A stretch of 34,954 nt of DNA from HGM13634 sp045537285 (lineage in GTDB: Bacteria > Bacillota > Clostridia > TANB77 > CAG-508), in contig JAZSPC010000017.1 in the NCBI GenBank assembly GCA_045537285.1, positions 1 to 34,954 on the forward strand. The letters run 5' to 3'. How positions within the stretch are numbered: the first letter of the stretch is position 1; the number at the start of each line of letters is the position of its first letter. The notes under the pieces were generated by a model. It did not search any database and was not told the DNA's origin. It worked only from the letters and a program-made list of their open reading frames with translations. Shown here piece after piece: positions 1 through 7,947 of the stretch. The translations under genes were made by a program, and so were the position numbers.

Positions 1-411
1 GAAAAAATAAAAGATAAAATGACAGAAAACAATTCAACGTATAAAAATCAAAAAACTAATGAGAATTTAATATACGAATTGGAAGAACAACTAAAAGAAA
101 AAGATAAAATTATAAAGAAAAATCAATTTATAAATATTAAAGAACATATTGCTAAAACTACCAATATAATATTAATATATATGTATGGTAAATATAAAAT
201 GCGAAATTTATTTGAACAAGATGAGTTGAAAAAAGTATTAAAAGATACATTTGAAAATGAAAAGGTTAAGATTAATTTTGAAATTGAGATTAGAGCAATT
301 ATTCAATTCTTATCAAGAAATAAGATTATAGATACAGAAGATGACAAGAACTATTGTATTACAGAATATGGTGTGGAATTTTTAAATTTTTTATTTGAAG
401 GAAGGTGTTAA
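1..411 (+). CDS. Hypothetical coiled-coil / winged-helix-like protein, 5' end cut by window edge
   Basis: I do not recognise this protein. The reading frame is open to base 1, and the first ATG (19) has no Shine-Dalgarno sequence, so the gene very likely starts upstream of the window. The visible part has a Lys/Glu-rich heptad-like segment (about residues 19-38 from the ATG at 19), consistent with a coiled coil. The C-terminal half ends in a stretch like the wing of a winged helix (ITEYGVEFL). The stop codon at 409-411 lies inside the SD region of the Panacea gene at 416, so the two are probably co-transcribed and translationally linked. That context suggests it could be the partner (toxin or sensor) of the Panacea protein, but nothing in the sequence proves a toxin fold. 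Confidence 0.6.
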   Translation, partial: EKIKDKMTENNSTYKNQKTNENLIYELEEQLKEKDKIIKKNQFINIKEHIAKTTNIILIYMYGKYKMRNLFEQDELKKVLKDTFENEKVKINFEIEIRAIIQFLSRNKIIDTEDDKNYCITEYGVEFLNFLFEGRC

Positions 412-415
412 TACA

Positions 416-862
416 ATGGAATATAGTGTTTTAGATATTGCAAAATATTTTGTACAAAGTGGGGTCCTAATAAATCATAAAAAATTACAAAAAATGGTTT
501 ACTATGCATATTCATGGTATTTAGTTAAAAATAATGGAAGTATAAAAGATATTAATAATAGGCTATTTAAAAATAAAATAGAAGCATGGGTTCATGGTCC
601 TGTGTGCCCGGATTTATACTATGCTTATAATGAAAATAAAATTTTCGAGTATAAATCAAAACCAATAGATGAAAAAACAATAAAAATATTAAACTTAATA
701 ATAGAAACTTATGGAAAATATACGGGAGAAGAATTAGAAAAAATGACGCATAGAGAAGCACCGTGGATTAATGCTAGAAATGGGTGCTTAAAATTTGAAC
801 GAAGTAATAAAAAGATAAAAGATGAAGATATATATGAATTTTATTCAAGTAAAATAATGTAA
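416..862 (+). CDS. Panacea-domain (DUF4065 / GepA / SocA-like) protein
   Basis: A 148-residue protein with the family's hallmarks: an N-terminal 'SVLDIAKYFV' helix, 'INHKKLQKMVYYAYSWYL', the 'EAWVHGPVCPDLYYAY' core, and a C-terminal 'REAPWINAR' segment. Panacea domains (SocA and phage GepA-type proteins) are known as versatile antitoxins or chaperone-like partners, usually encoded beside a toxin. The length fits a complete single-domain member. The start chosen is ATG 416, with AAGGAAGGTG at 398-407 as RBS. An in-frame TTG at 395 lies within the upstream gene and would put the SD inside the coding region. It directly follows the edge-cut gene and ends at a strong terminator, so the pair forms a small two-gene unit typical of toxin-antitoxin modules. 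Family call from sequence; antitoxin role inferred. Confidence 0.85.
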   Translation: MEYSVLDIAKYFVQSGVLINHKKLQKMVYYAYSWYLVKNNGSIKDINNRLFKNKIEAWVHGPVCPDLYYAYNENKIFEYKSKPIDEKTIKILNLIIETYGKYTGEELEKMTHREAPWINARNGCLKFERSNKKIKDEDIYEFYSSKIM

Positions 863-885
863 AAAAGCCCTGTAGGGCTTTTTTA
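861..885 (+). terminator. Rho-independent terminator after Panacea gene
   Basis: A perfect 10-bp inverted repeat, AAAAAAGCCC / GGGCTTTTTT, with a 4-nt loop (871-874) starts within the stop codon of the Panacea gene. Confidence 0.9.
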
Positions 886-914
886 ATTACTAAGAAAATT
901 TCCAAAATAAAATA

Positions 915-943
915 TTGCTAACCCCACCACAATGATATATAAT
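915..943 (+). promoter_or_regulatory. Sigma-A promoter of the SDR gene
   Basis: TTGCTA (915-920), 17-bp spacer, TATAAT (938-943), about 30 bp upstream of the SDR gene's RBS AGGAGAG (959-965). Confidence 0.75.
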
Positions 944-973
944 AACTATAAATAAAATAGGAGAGTGATACAA

Positions 974-1798
974 ATGAAAACAGTAGTAATAACAGGTTCA
1001 GCGAGAGGATTAGGATATGAACTTGCAAAATGTTTTAGAAAGAATGGATACAATGTAGTGTTATCAGACATTATGAAAGATAAGCTAGAAGAATCAAAAG
1101 TAAAATTAGAAGAGAGTGTAGTAGGTTCTGGAAAAGTAATATCAGTAGTATGTGATGTTACAAGTGAAGGAGATTTACAAAACTTAATGAACAAAGCAGT
1201 AGAAACATTTTCTGGTGTAGATGTATGGATTAATAATGCAGGAGTAAATCAGCCAAATGTACCAATATGGGAAGTTGAAAGTAGCTCAATTAACAGATTA
1301 ATAGATATAGATTTAAAAAGTGCTGTTATAGGTTCTAAAATTGCAATGAATCAAATGATTAAACAAGGCTATGGACAAATCTATGGTATAGAAGGATATG
1401 GAAGTAATGATGCTATGATGCTTGGACTTTCTGTTTATGGAACAAGTAAAAGAGGCTTAACATACTTCTTTAAAGCATTAGCAAAAGAAGTGGATGAAAA
1501 AGCATTACCAATTAAAATAGGTCTTTTATCACCAGGTATAATGATTACAGACTTTATAACTCACTCTATGGGAAATGATGCTTTTGAATTACCAGAAAAA
1601 ACTAAAAAAGTATATAACATATTAGGAGATTATCCGGATGTAATTGCAGAATTTTTAGTTTCTAAAATTATATCTAACGATAAAAATAATGTAAGATTTA
1701 ACTGGTTAACAAATGGAAAAGCAAGTTTAAGATTTATGATGGCTGGATTTAATAAAAGAGATTTCTTTAATAATGATAGGTTAACAGATGGAAAATAA
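974..1798 (+). CDS. Short-chain dehydrogenase/reductase (SDR family)
   Basis: A 274-residue classical SDR. The N-terminal Rossmann motif TGSARGLG (TGxxxGxG) starts at residue 7, NNAG lies near residue 90, and the catalytic YxxxK is present as YGTSK. The fold predicts NAD(P)-dependent oxidation or reduction of a hydroxyl or keto group in the cytoplasm; the substrate cannot be read from sequence. The start is ATG 974, preceded by AGGAGAG (959-965). A longer frame from GTG 965 would begin inside the RBS. The gene has its own promoter and no co-directional partner, so it appears monocistronic. Where SDRs usually show a serine before YxxxK, this one has a Gly/Ser-rich stretch (GYGSNDAMM), and the exact catalytic Ser is not obvious. 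Confidence 0.9.
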   Translation: MKTVVITGSARGLGYELAKCFRKNGYNVVLSDIMKDKLEESKVKLEESVVGSGKVISVVCDVTSEGDLQNLMNKAVETFSGVDVWINNAGVNQPNVPIWEVESSSINRLIDIDLKSAVIGSKIAMNQMIKQGYGQIYGIEGYGSNDAMMLGLSVYGTSKRGLTYFFKALAKEVDEKALPIKIGLLSPGIMITDFITHSMGNDAFELPEKTKKVYNILGDYPDVIAEFLVSKIISNDKNNVRFNWLTNGKASLRFMMAGFNKRDFFNNDRLTDGK

Positions 1799-1816
1799 AC
1801 AACAATTTACATAAAG

Positions 1817-1845
1817 TTGACAAATTTCTGCTTTTATGATAAACT
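1817..1845 (+). promoter_or_regulatory. Sigma-A promoter with extended -10 for the DUF4160-like gene
   Basis: TTGACA (1817-1822), 17-bp spacer, TAAACT (1840-1845), with the extended element TGA at 1837-1839. Confidence 0.75.
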
Positions 1846-1892
1846 ATGTAATAGCAATTTTTTGCAAATAAATCTGTAAAAGGAGAAACAGC

Positions 1893-2138
1893 ATGAAAAT
1901 CAGAATCAATCACAATTTGCAGTGTGAAGTTGACATCAGGAAAGACGATTGTAAGAGAGAGCCGGCTCACTGTCATATTACTCGGAATGGTATCCGTGTA
2001 GCTCAGGTATGGCTGAATCCTGTAAGCATCAAGTATGGTCATTCGCTTCAACACAATGAAGTTGATATGGTGCTTGAAGTAGTTGAAGACAACAAATACG
2101 AGCTTATAGCAGAATACCGGCGCAATGCAGGCGACTGA
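1893..2138 (+). CDS. Small DUF4160-like protein, compositionally foreign
   Basis: An 81-residue soluble protein with a central 'PAHCHITRNG' segment followed by beta-strand-like residues and a C-terminal 'ELIAEYRR' helix. This resembles the 'PPHFHV...' core of DUF4160 proteins, a small family often found in toxin-antitoxin or mobile contexts; the match is by eye only. The start is ATG 1893, preceded by AAAGGAG at 1879-1885. By hand count the gene is about 43% GC (105 of 246), clearly higher than its neighbours, and it uses codons rare elsewhere here (CGG, CGC, CCG, CTG). It stands alone between its own promoter and its own terminator, as expected of a recently acquired single-gene cassette. 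Function not known. Confidence 0.7.
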   Translation: MKIRINHNLQCEVDIRKDDCKREPAHCHITRNGIRVAQVWLNPVSIKYGHSLQHNEVDMVLEVVEDNKYELIAEYRRNAGD

Positions 2139-2144
2139 CACAGA

Positions 2145-2184
2145 TTAAAAAAGCCCCCTAGATAATTCTAGGGGGTATTTCTTA
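2145..2184 (+). terminator. Terminator of the DUF4160-like gene
   Basis: The stem CCCCCTAGA (2154-2162) / TCTAGGGGG (2167-2175) with loop TAAT is flanked by an A-run on the left and a T-rich stretch on the right. Confidence 0.85.
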
Positions 2185-2191
2185 TTTCCTA

Positions 2192-2220
2192 TTGCTTAAT
2201 TCCCTAAGATATGATATATA
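2192..2220 (+). promoter_or_regulatory. Promoter of the DUF4358-MBOAT-DHHW operon
   Basis: TTGCTT (2192-2197), 17-bp spacer ending in an extended TGA, then TATATA (2215-2220). The RBS AGGAGGG follows at 2231-2237. Confidence 0.65.
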
Positions 2221-2244
2221 TAAAATCATAAGGAGGGATAAATT

Positions 2245-2745
2245 ATGTCTAAAAAACTAATATGGACAATAGTAGCCGTAGTTGCAGTATTAGCAGTTGC
2301 AGTATGTGCGGTAGTATTTTTAAAACCTAAAACAGAAGCAAATGTGGAAGGAACATTAGAAGAAATAATGGCAAAATTATATGAAGGAATTCCAGCAGAA
2401 AATCTTCCAATGTTAGGGCAAATGCCAGTTGACGCTGAAAGCGCTGAATACTATTTAGGAACATCAGAAGTTTCTTTTAAAGAAGCATTAGTAAGTGAAC
2501 CTATGATAGGATCAATACCACATTCAGTAGTTTTAGTTAGATTAAATGATGCAAAAGATGCTGATGCAGCAGTAGCTAAAATTAAAGATAGCGCTAATCC
2601 AAGAAAATGGATTTGTGTTACAGCAAGCAATGTAGTTGTTGAAAGTAAAGGAGATTTAGTTGTTCTAATTATGAGCGATGCAGAAGCTACACCAGTAGCT
2701 GAACATTTAGCACCAAAATTAGAAGCTAACTTCAATAACTTATAA
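2245..2745 (+). CDS. DUF4358-like membrane-anchored extracytoplasmic protein
   Basis: A 166-residue protein. Residues 5-26 form a hydrophobic, Ala/Val-rich segment after two lysines (signal anchor or signal peptide); the rest is exposed outside the membrane. The body contains features I associate with DUF4358: 'YEGIPAENLPM', 'EYYLG', 'PHSVVLVRL', 'NPRKWICV' and 'GDLVVLIMSD'. DUF4358 genes commonly sit beside MBOAT and DHHW genes in clostridia, as here. The stop (2743-2745) overlaps the start of the MBOAT gene by one base, so translation is coupled. A plausible role is an accessory or partner of the O-acylation machinery at the cell surface, but no biochemical function is known to me. Start: ATG 2245 with AGGAGGG seven bases upstream. 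Confidence 0.75.
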   Translation: MSKKLIWTIVAVVAVLAVAVCAVVFLKPKTEANVEGTLEEIMAKLYEGIPAENLPMLGQMPVDAESAEYYLGTSEVSFKEALVSEPMIGSIPHSVVLVRLNDAKDADAAVAKIKDSANPRKWICVTASNVVVESKGDLVVLIMSDAEATPVAEHLAPKLEANFNNL

Positions 2746-4124
2746 TGTTATTTTCAAGTATTACGTTTTTGTATTATTTTTTACCGCTTGTAATTTTAGC
2801 CTATTTCATAACACCAAAAAAATATAGAAATGTGAGCTTACTAGTAAGTAGTTTAATATTTTACTTTTACGGGGAACAAAACCCCGTATTAGTTTTAGCT
2901 TGCGTATTAAACTACTTCCTAGGATTGATAATAGGCAAGAGCGAAAATAATAAAAAGAAAATTTTAATATTAGGAATTGTAGTGAATTTCGCTGTTTTAG
3001 GTTACTATAAATATAGTAATTTTTTTATAGAAAATTTCAACAATTTGCTTAATATAAATATAAAATATCTATCTATAATCTTACCACTTGGAATAAGTTT
3101 CTTTACATTCCAAAACGTAAGTTATTTAATAGATGTATATAGGGGAGATATTGCGCCTCAAAAGAAACTTGTAAACTATGGAATGTATATTACATTTTTC
3201 CCTCAACTTATAGCAGGACCGATAGTTAGATATGCAGATATAAATGAAGAAGTAGAACATAGAACTGAATCATTTGATAACTTTGCACAAGGTGTTAGAC
3301 GATTTATAATAGGTTTATCTAAAAAAGTTTTAATTGCAAATGTAATAGGAGAGATGTGTTCAATCCTTGGAGCCGTAGCAAGTAAGAGTGTAATGACATA
3401 CATACTTCAAGCAATAGGATTTACACTACAAATATATTTTGACTTCTCAGGTTACAGTGATATGGCAATAGGACTTGGACTATTCTTTGGATTCCATATA
3501 AAAGAAAACTTTAATTATCCATTAATAGCAAGTAGTATTACAGACTTTTGGAGAAGATGGCATATGTCACTTTCTAGCTTTTTCAGAGACTATGTATATA
3601 TTCCGCTTGGTGGAAATAGAAAAGGCTTGAAAAGACAGATTTTAAATATACTTGTTGTATGGTCTTTAACAGGATTTTGGCATGGAGCTAATTGGAACTT
3701 TATTTTATGGGGAGTATACTTCTTTGTATTCTTAGTAATAGAAAAAGTATTTTTACTAAAACATTTAAAAAATGGATTTTTCTCACATCTATACACAATA
3801 CTTTTAGTGTTAATTAGTTTTGTGATTTTTAGTGTAGAAGATATGGGACAAATAGGAATATTCTTAAAGAGTGTGTTTGGATTAAATGGACTAGATTTCA
3901 TGAATTTTGAAACTTGGTACTATTTGAAAAACTATATAGTTATATTAATAATAGGTATAGTTTGTTCAACACCAGTAGTTAAGAATTTATTAAATAAATT
4001 AGCTGAGAGTAAGAATGTGGTGTTAAGTGTTTTAGAAGCAGTAATATATATTGGATTATTAATAATCTGTTCAGCTGCTTTAATATCAAATTCTTTCAAT
4101 CCATTTATTTATTTTAGATTTTAA
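2745..4124 (+). CDS. MBOAT family O-acyltransferase (AlgI/DltB/PatA-like)
   Basis: A 459-residue polytopic membrane protein of the membrane-bound O-acyltransferase family. It carries the family core 'DFWRRWHMSLSSFFRDYVY' followed by 'IPLGGNRKG' and the catalytic histidine in 'FWHGANW' (about residue 312). Such proteins move an acyl group, usually acetyl, across the membrane for transfer to a polysaccharide, peptidoglycan or teichoic acid. The adjacent DHHW protein is the expected extracytoplasmic transferase, so the pair resembles AlgI-AlgX/AlgJ or PatA-PatB systems. The start ATG 2745 overlaps the upstream stop (TAATG) and has no strong SD, pointing to translational coupling. The acceptor polymer cannot be told from the sequence. 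Confidence 0.93.
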   Translation: MLFSSITFLYYFLPLVILAYFITPKKYRNVSLLVSSLIFYFYGEQNPVLVLACVLNYFLGLIIGKSENNKKKILILGIVVNFAVLGYYKYSNFFIENFNNLLNINIKYLSIILPLGISFFTFQNVSYLIDVYRGDIAPQKKLVNYGMYITFFPQLIAGPIVRYADINEEVEHRTESFDNFAQGVRRFIIGLSKKVLIANVIGEMCSILGAVASKSVMTYILQAIGFTLQIYFDFSGYSDMAIGLGLFFGFHIKENFNYPLIASSITDFWRRWHMSLSSFFRDYVYIPLGGNRKGLKRQILNILVVWSLTGFWHGANWNFILWGVYFFVFLVIEKVFLLKHLKNGFFSHLYTILLVLISFVIFSVEDMGQIGIFLKSVFGLNGLDFMNFETWYYLKNYIVILIIGIVCSTPVVKNLLNKLAESKNVVLSVLEAVIYIGLLIICSAALISNSFNPFIYFRF

Positions 4125-4141
4125 AATGTGAGGTAAAGATT

Positions 4142-5209
4142 ATGAAAAATAAGATAATTGCTATAATTTTTATCTGTATTATATTTGGATTTTGTTTAAT
4201 TAGTATATTTGCAAAAGATAATCTTCTATCTACATTTGAAAGAAGAAAATTAGCACAATTTCCTACTAAAATAGATGAAGATTTTACAGAGAACTTAGAC
4301 AACTATTTATTAGACCAATTTTGGCTTAGAAATAAATTAATAAACTTAAATTCATTTATAAACAGAAAAATATTAAATAAAATAGATAACAATGATGTAT
4401 ATGTTGTAGGAGACAATATATTTGATAAAACATATCCATTAGATGAAAAACAAACAACTAAATTTACTGAAAAGGTAAATTATATAGTAAATAATTATTG
4501 TAATAACAGTAATGTATATTATTCAATAATACCAGATAAAAGTAAGTTTCTATTCCATGGAAAATATTTAAAATTAGACTATAACAAGATGTATAATATA
4601 ATAACAAGTAGAATAAATGGAAAGTATATAAATATAACTGACAATTTAGATATTGATGATTATTACAGAACGGATATACATTGGAAACAAGAAAACTTAA
4701 CTGATGTAGTTAAAGAAATAGTTACATCAATGGGGAAAGAATATAAACCACAAACATATACACAAAAACAATATGATAAATTTTATGGTGCATCATATTC
4801 AAAAGCAGGGATGAATTTAGAACCAGATGTTTTAACATATTTATATAATCATAATGAAAAAATATCTGTAACTCATTTGGAATACGGAATAAGAAGTATG
4901 TATGATACAGAAAAACTAACAAGCCTAGATTCTTATGATGTATTTTTATCAGGACCAAGTTCGTATATAGAAATAGAAAATAGAAGTGTAACTGATGGCA
5001 GTACATTAATACTATTTAGAGATTCTTTTGGAAGTAGTATAGCACCACTTTTAACTCCATATTATAACAAAATAATAATGGTAGATTTAAGATATATGGA
5101 CTTTAAATTTGCGAAAGACAAACTAGATTTTGAGAATGCAGATGTGCTATTCTTGTACAGCACTTTAATAATTAATAGTAGTGATATATTAAAAGTAAAT
5201 ATAAAATAA
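4142..5209 (+). CDS. DHHW family protein (AlgX/AlgJ-like SGNH O-acetyltransferase)
   Basis: A 355-residue protein with an N-terminal transmembrane or signal segment (about residues 4-23) and an extracytoplasmic SGNH-hydrolase-like domain. The family's Asp/His motif appears as RTDIHWK (Asp178, His180), and the nucleophile motif as FRDSFGSS (Ser295). These proteins accept acetyl groups exported by an MBOAT partner and transfer them to a surface polymer. The start ATG 4142 has GAGGTAAAG upstream at 4129-4137. It lies 17 bases after the MBOAT stop, in the same operon. All key residues are present, so the module looks functional. A strongly AT-rich gene like its neighbours, with no sign of transfer. 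Confidence 0.9.
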   Translation: MKNKIIAIIFICIIFGFCLISIFAKDNLLSTFERRKLAQFPTKIDEDFTENLDNYLLDQFWLRNKLINLNSFINRKILNKIDNNDVYVVGDNIFDKTYPLDEKQTTKFTEKVNYIVNNYCNNSNVYYSIIPDKSKFLFHGKYLKLDYNKMYNIITSRINGKYINITDNLDIDDYYRTDIHWKQENLTDVVKEIVTSMGKEYKPQTYTQKQYDKFYGASYSKAGMNLEPDVLTYLYNHNEKISVTHLEYGIRSMYDTEKLTSLDSYDVFLSGPSSYIEIENRSVTDGSTLILFRDSFGSSIAPLLTPYYNKIIMVDLRYMDFKFAKDKLDFENADVLFLYSTLIINSSDILKVNIK

Positions 5210-5226
5210 TATATGAGGAGCTAATG

Positions 5227-6154
5227 ATGGAAGAGATCAATATATGGGCTTTTAATATACATACACACGAAGGGGTACAAAGACAAGTAGAGGTCTTCGA
5301 TTTTTGCAAAGAAAATGAAATAATTGGAACTGGTTGGGGAATAGAACGGTGATTATTATGACGAATCAGTAATAAAAAAATATAAAGAAGTAACATTAGG
5401 AAATAGAAGTATTGGATTCCAAAGAGCGATGAATGCTATTAATAGCATGAAAGAAAATGATTTAATATGGACTAGAAGAAATAGTACATATTATATTTGT
5501 AGAGTTAAGAACAACACAAAGTATCATGAAGCAAGGAGTAAAGAAAAAAAAGACTTCTGGGAAAATGATATTTGGCATTATGTGGAATGCGATTTTTATG
5601 AAGTTGGAACAGAAGAAAAAGTTCTAGGATGCATTATTAATAATATGAACTCAGGAGGAGCTGTAAAAGGGTTTAATAAATATAAAGAAATAGTAACTGA
5701 TTTTTCAAAAATTAAGTACAATGAAATGTATAAAAAAGCAAATAGTATACACGAGAATTATTACCCAATTAAAGAAATTAATAGTAAATGGGAATATTTT
5801 TGGAGTGCTATGAATCCAGAATTATTGGAAGAACTATGCAGTTTATACTTACAAATTGAAAAGGGTTACGGCATATACATAAGTACAAAGCATAGAAGTA
5901 CAAAACAATATGAATTTGTACTATTTGATAAGAAAAATGGTCAAAGAGCTTATTTGCAAGTTAAAGAACATAACATTAATATAGAAGAGTATGAAGATAT
6001 AACTAAAAATGATATTTTATATATTTTTTCTAATAATAATACACAGTATAAGGAGAATGGTAATATTAAAAGAATAACGAGGGAAGAAATTCAAGATTTT
6101 ATCAACAAGAATTCAAAGATATTACCAGAAAAAATAAAAGCATGGTTAATATAA
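5227..6154 (+). pseudogene. Frameshifted PUA/EVE-like plus putative Mrr-like nuclease-domain protein
   Basis: Two reading frames make one protein. Frame 1 starts at ATG 5227 (or 5224), behind TGAGGAG (5214-5220), and reads 'EEINIWAFNIHTHEG...IIGTGWGIER' to a TGA at 5350-5352. Frame 2 is open from the same point, begins 'DYYDES', and runs to 6154. The later ATG at 5429 has no SD, so it is not a convincing separate start. The N-terminal part, with 'GTGWGI', 'DLIWTRR' and 'YYICRV', looks like a PUA/EVE-type nucleic-acid or modified-base reader. The C-terminal part, with 'GYGIYISTKHRST', 'YEFVLF' and 'AYLQVKE', looks like a PD-(D/E)xK nuclease of Mrr type (QxK). A type IV restriction-like role is inference. 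The shift needs one base skipped (+1), so it is a real lesion, a sequencing error, or, least likely, programmed frameshifting at CGG-TGA. Confidence 0.6.
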
Positions 6155-6157
6155 AAA

Positions 6158-6191
6158 ACAAAAAGATTGTATGAGAATACAATCTTTTTGT
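6158..6191 (+). terminator. Terminator after the frameshifted gene
   Basis: A perfect 15-bp inverted repeat (6158-6172 / 6177-6191) with loop GAGA. The 3' arm carries TTTTT near its end. Confidence 0.85.
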
Positions 6192-6215
6192 TGTGTCAAT
6201 ATAAATACCTTAAAA

Positions 6216-6255
6216 GTTCACAAACAGTTCACAAAATTAAAATACTTAGTTCATA
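6216..6255 (+). promoter_or_regulatory. Phased GTTCACA direct repeats, candidate response-regulator operator
   Basis: GTTCACA occurs at 6216-6222 and 6227-6233, exactly 11 bp apart, and GTTCATA at 6249-6255, exactly 22 bp further. One-helical-turn spacing of 7-bp half sites is typical of OmpR/PhoB-family response regulators. The site lies just upstream of an FtsX-type ABC transporter operon, a common target of such regulators. No consensus -35 is visible; TATCCT at 6265-6270 may be the -10 of an activator-dependent promoter. No regulator gene lies nearby. Confidence 0.55.
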
Positions 6256-6300
6256 AAAAAAGTGTATCCTAAACAAAATAAAATTTACGGAGGTAATGAA

Positions 6301-7935
6301 ATGAGCTTTTTAAAAAGAGCATGTATGGCAATTACAAGAAGAGTTTCAAGGACAATAATAATGTTCATAATTTTCTTAGCAATTGCAAACTTAATTTTAA
6401 CAGGTATTGCAATACAAAATGCAACCGAAAGTGCCAAAGTTTTAGCAAGACAAAAACTTGGTAGTCAAATCACATTGTCATTTGACAGTGAAGCTGCAAT
6501 GAAAGCAGCAAGAGAAGAAATGAAGAGTAGTGAAAATTCAAGTGATAAAAAAGGAGCAGGTCTTGCAACAATAACTTATGAAGAAATAACAGAAGATATG
6601 GTTACACAAATGCTAGAAAATAAGCATATTACATCATATAACTATGTAGTAAATACAAATGCTTATGCATCAAGTTTTGAAGCAATTACAGATGAAACAG
6701 AAGAAAGTATAAAAGATGCAGAAGAAAAAACACAAGAACAAATAGATGATGCAAAAAATCAAGCTAGTAATGCTAATAATAAAATAAATAAATTTAATAA
6801 AAATCAAGCAGCTATGGGGCAAGGAAGACCAGGTGGATTTGGTGGAGGTCAACAACTAAATCTTAATATTAACTTTGATATAGATATGGCTAACGTTGTT
6901 TCACCAGACTTAACAGTTATAGGCGTATCAGATTATACATTAGATGAGAAGTTTTCAAGCAATGACTATGTGTTAGTAGAAGGGGAAGGAATCACATCTA
7001 GCTTAGAAACGGAAAATGCAGTTATGATAGAGGAAAGTTTAGCAGAGGTTAATGAAATAAAAGTTGGAGATAAAATTAAAATCACAGCTTCTAATGATGG
7101 AGATAAAATTGAATTAACAGTAGTTGGAATATATAAAGCAGAGAATTTAACATCTTCTAATATTAGTGGTATGGGAGTTTCATTAGATTATAACAGACTA
7201 TATGTTAAATATGATACAGCACTTTCAATAAAGGAAAAAGCAGCAGAAGAAACAGAAGATTCAGATGCTATGTTTAGAGGTGTTACAAATTCAAGTGACG
7301 GAATAGATGAAGTGGTATTTAAAGTAGATGACCCAGCAAATGTAGATTCGGTTTTAGAATTTGCGGAAACAACAGATATAGATTTTACAAAATTCAAACT
7401 AGATGCAAATACAGAAGAATATGAGCAAATGATAGAACCACTAGAAAATGTTGCATCATTTGCAACAATATTAGTAGCAGTAGTTGCAATAGCGGGTGCT
7501 TTAATAATAATGCTAATTTTAATGTTATGGATAAAAGAAAGAACTTATGAAACAGGAATACTTTTATCATTAGGAGAAAGTAAATTCAAAATTGTATTGC
7601 AATATGCAATAGAAGTTCTATTAATTGCAATACTAGCATTTACACTTTCCATATTTACAGGAAATGTTATATCAGAAAAAGTAGGAGATGTATTGCTTGA
7701 AAAAGAACTTAGTACATTGAGTGAAGAAAGTAAAAATCAACCTAACATGGGCGGCGGAAGATTTGAAATGGAACATCAAAATACAGAAGTTATTTCAGAA
7801 ATAGATGTATCAGTAAACTTTGAAGTTATTATGCAATTATATGGTATGGGATTATTAATCGTTCTAATATCTTCAATAACACCAACTATCTTAGTATTTA
7901 GGTACAAACCTAAAAAAATTTTGAGTAGTATATAA
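6301..7935 (+). CDS. FtsX/MacB-type ABC transporter permease
   Basis: A 544-residue permease with the MacB/FtsX plan: one N-terminal transmembrane helix (about 17-40), a large extracytoplasmic domain (about 41-383), and three C-terminal helices (about 384-412, 430-452, 509-534). The external domain contains a charged, helical, coiled-coil-like stretch rich in Glu, Lys, Asn and Gln, then a Gly-rich linker (GRPGGFGGG). The start is ATG 6301 with a perfect GGAGGT at 6289-6294; the in-frame GTG at 6262 lies in the leader. The ATPase follows after 12 bases. Family members usually act as mechanotransmission machines that drive lipoprotein or peptide extraction, export or resistance rather than classic import. 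The phased repeats upstream suggest two-component control. Substrate unknown. Confidence 0.88.
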   Translation: MSFLKRACMAITRRVSRTIIMFIIFLAIANLILTGIAIQNATESAKVLARQKLGSQITLSFDSEAAMKAAREEMKSSENSSDKKGAGLATITYEEITEDMVTQMLENKHITSYNYVVNTNAYASSFEAITDETEESIKDAEEKTQEQIDDAKNQASNANNKINKFNKNQAAMGQGRPGGFGGGQQLNLNINFDIDMANVVSPDLTVIGVSDYTLDEKFSSNDYVLVEGEGITSSLETENAVMIEESLAEVNEIKVGDKIKITASNDGDKIELTVVGIYKAENLTSSNISGMGVSLDYNRLYVKYDTALSIKEKAAEETEDSDAMFRGVTNSSDGIDEVVFKVDDPANVDSVLEFAETTDIDFTKFKLDANTEEYEQMIEPLENVASFATILVAVVAIAGALIIMLILMLWIKERTYETGILLSLGESKFKIVLQYAIEVLLIAILAFTLSIFTGNVISEKVGDVLLEKELSTLSEESKNQPNMGGGRFEMEHQNTEVISEIDVSVNFEVIMQLYGMGLLIVLISSITPTILVFRYKPKKILSSI

Positions 7936-7947
7936 GGAGGTGCTTAC

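Noticed and set aside
5350..5356. Programmed +1 frameshift in the PUA/Mrr-like gene
   Set aside because: No prfB-type slippery codon (CTT-T) or internal SD precedes the TGA; mutation or sequencing error is simpler.
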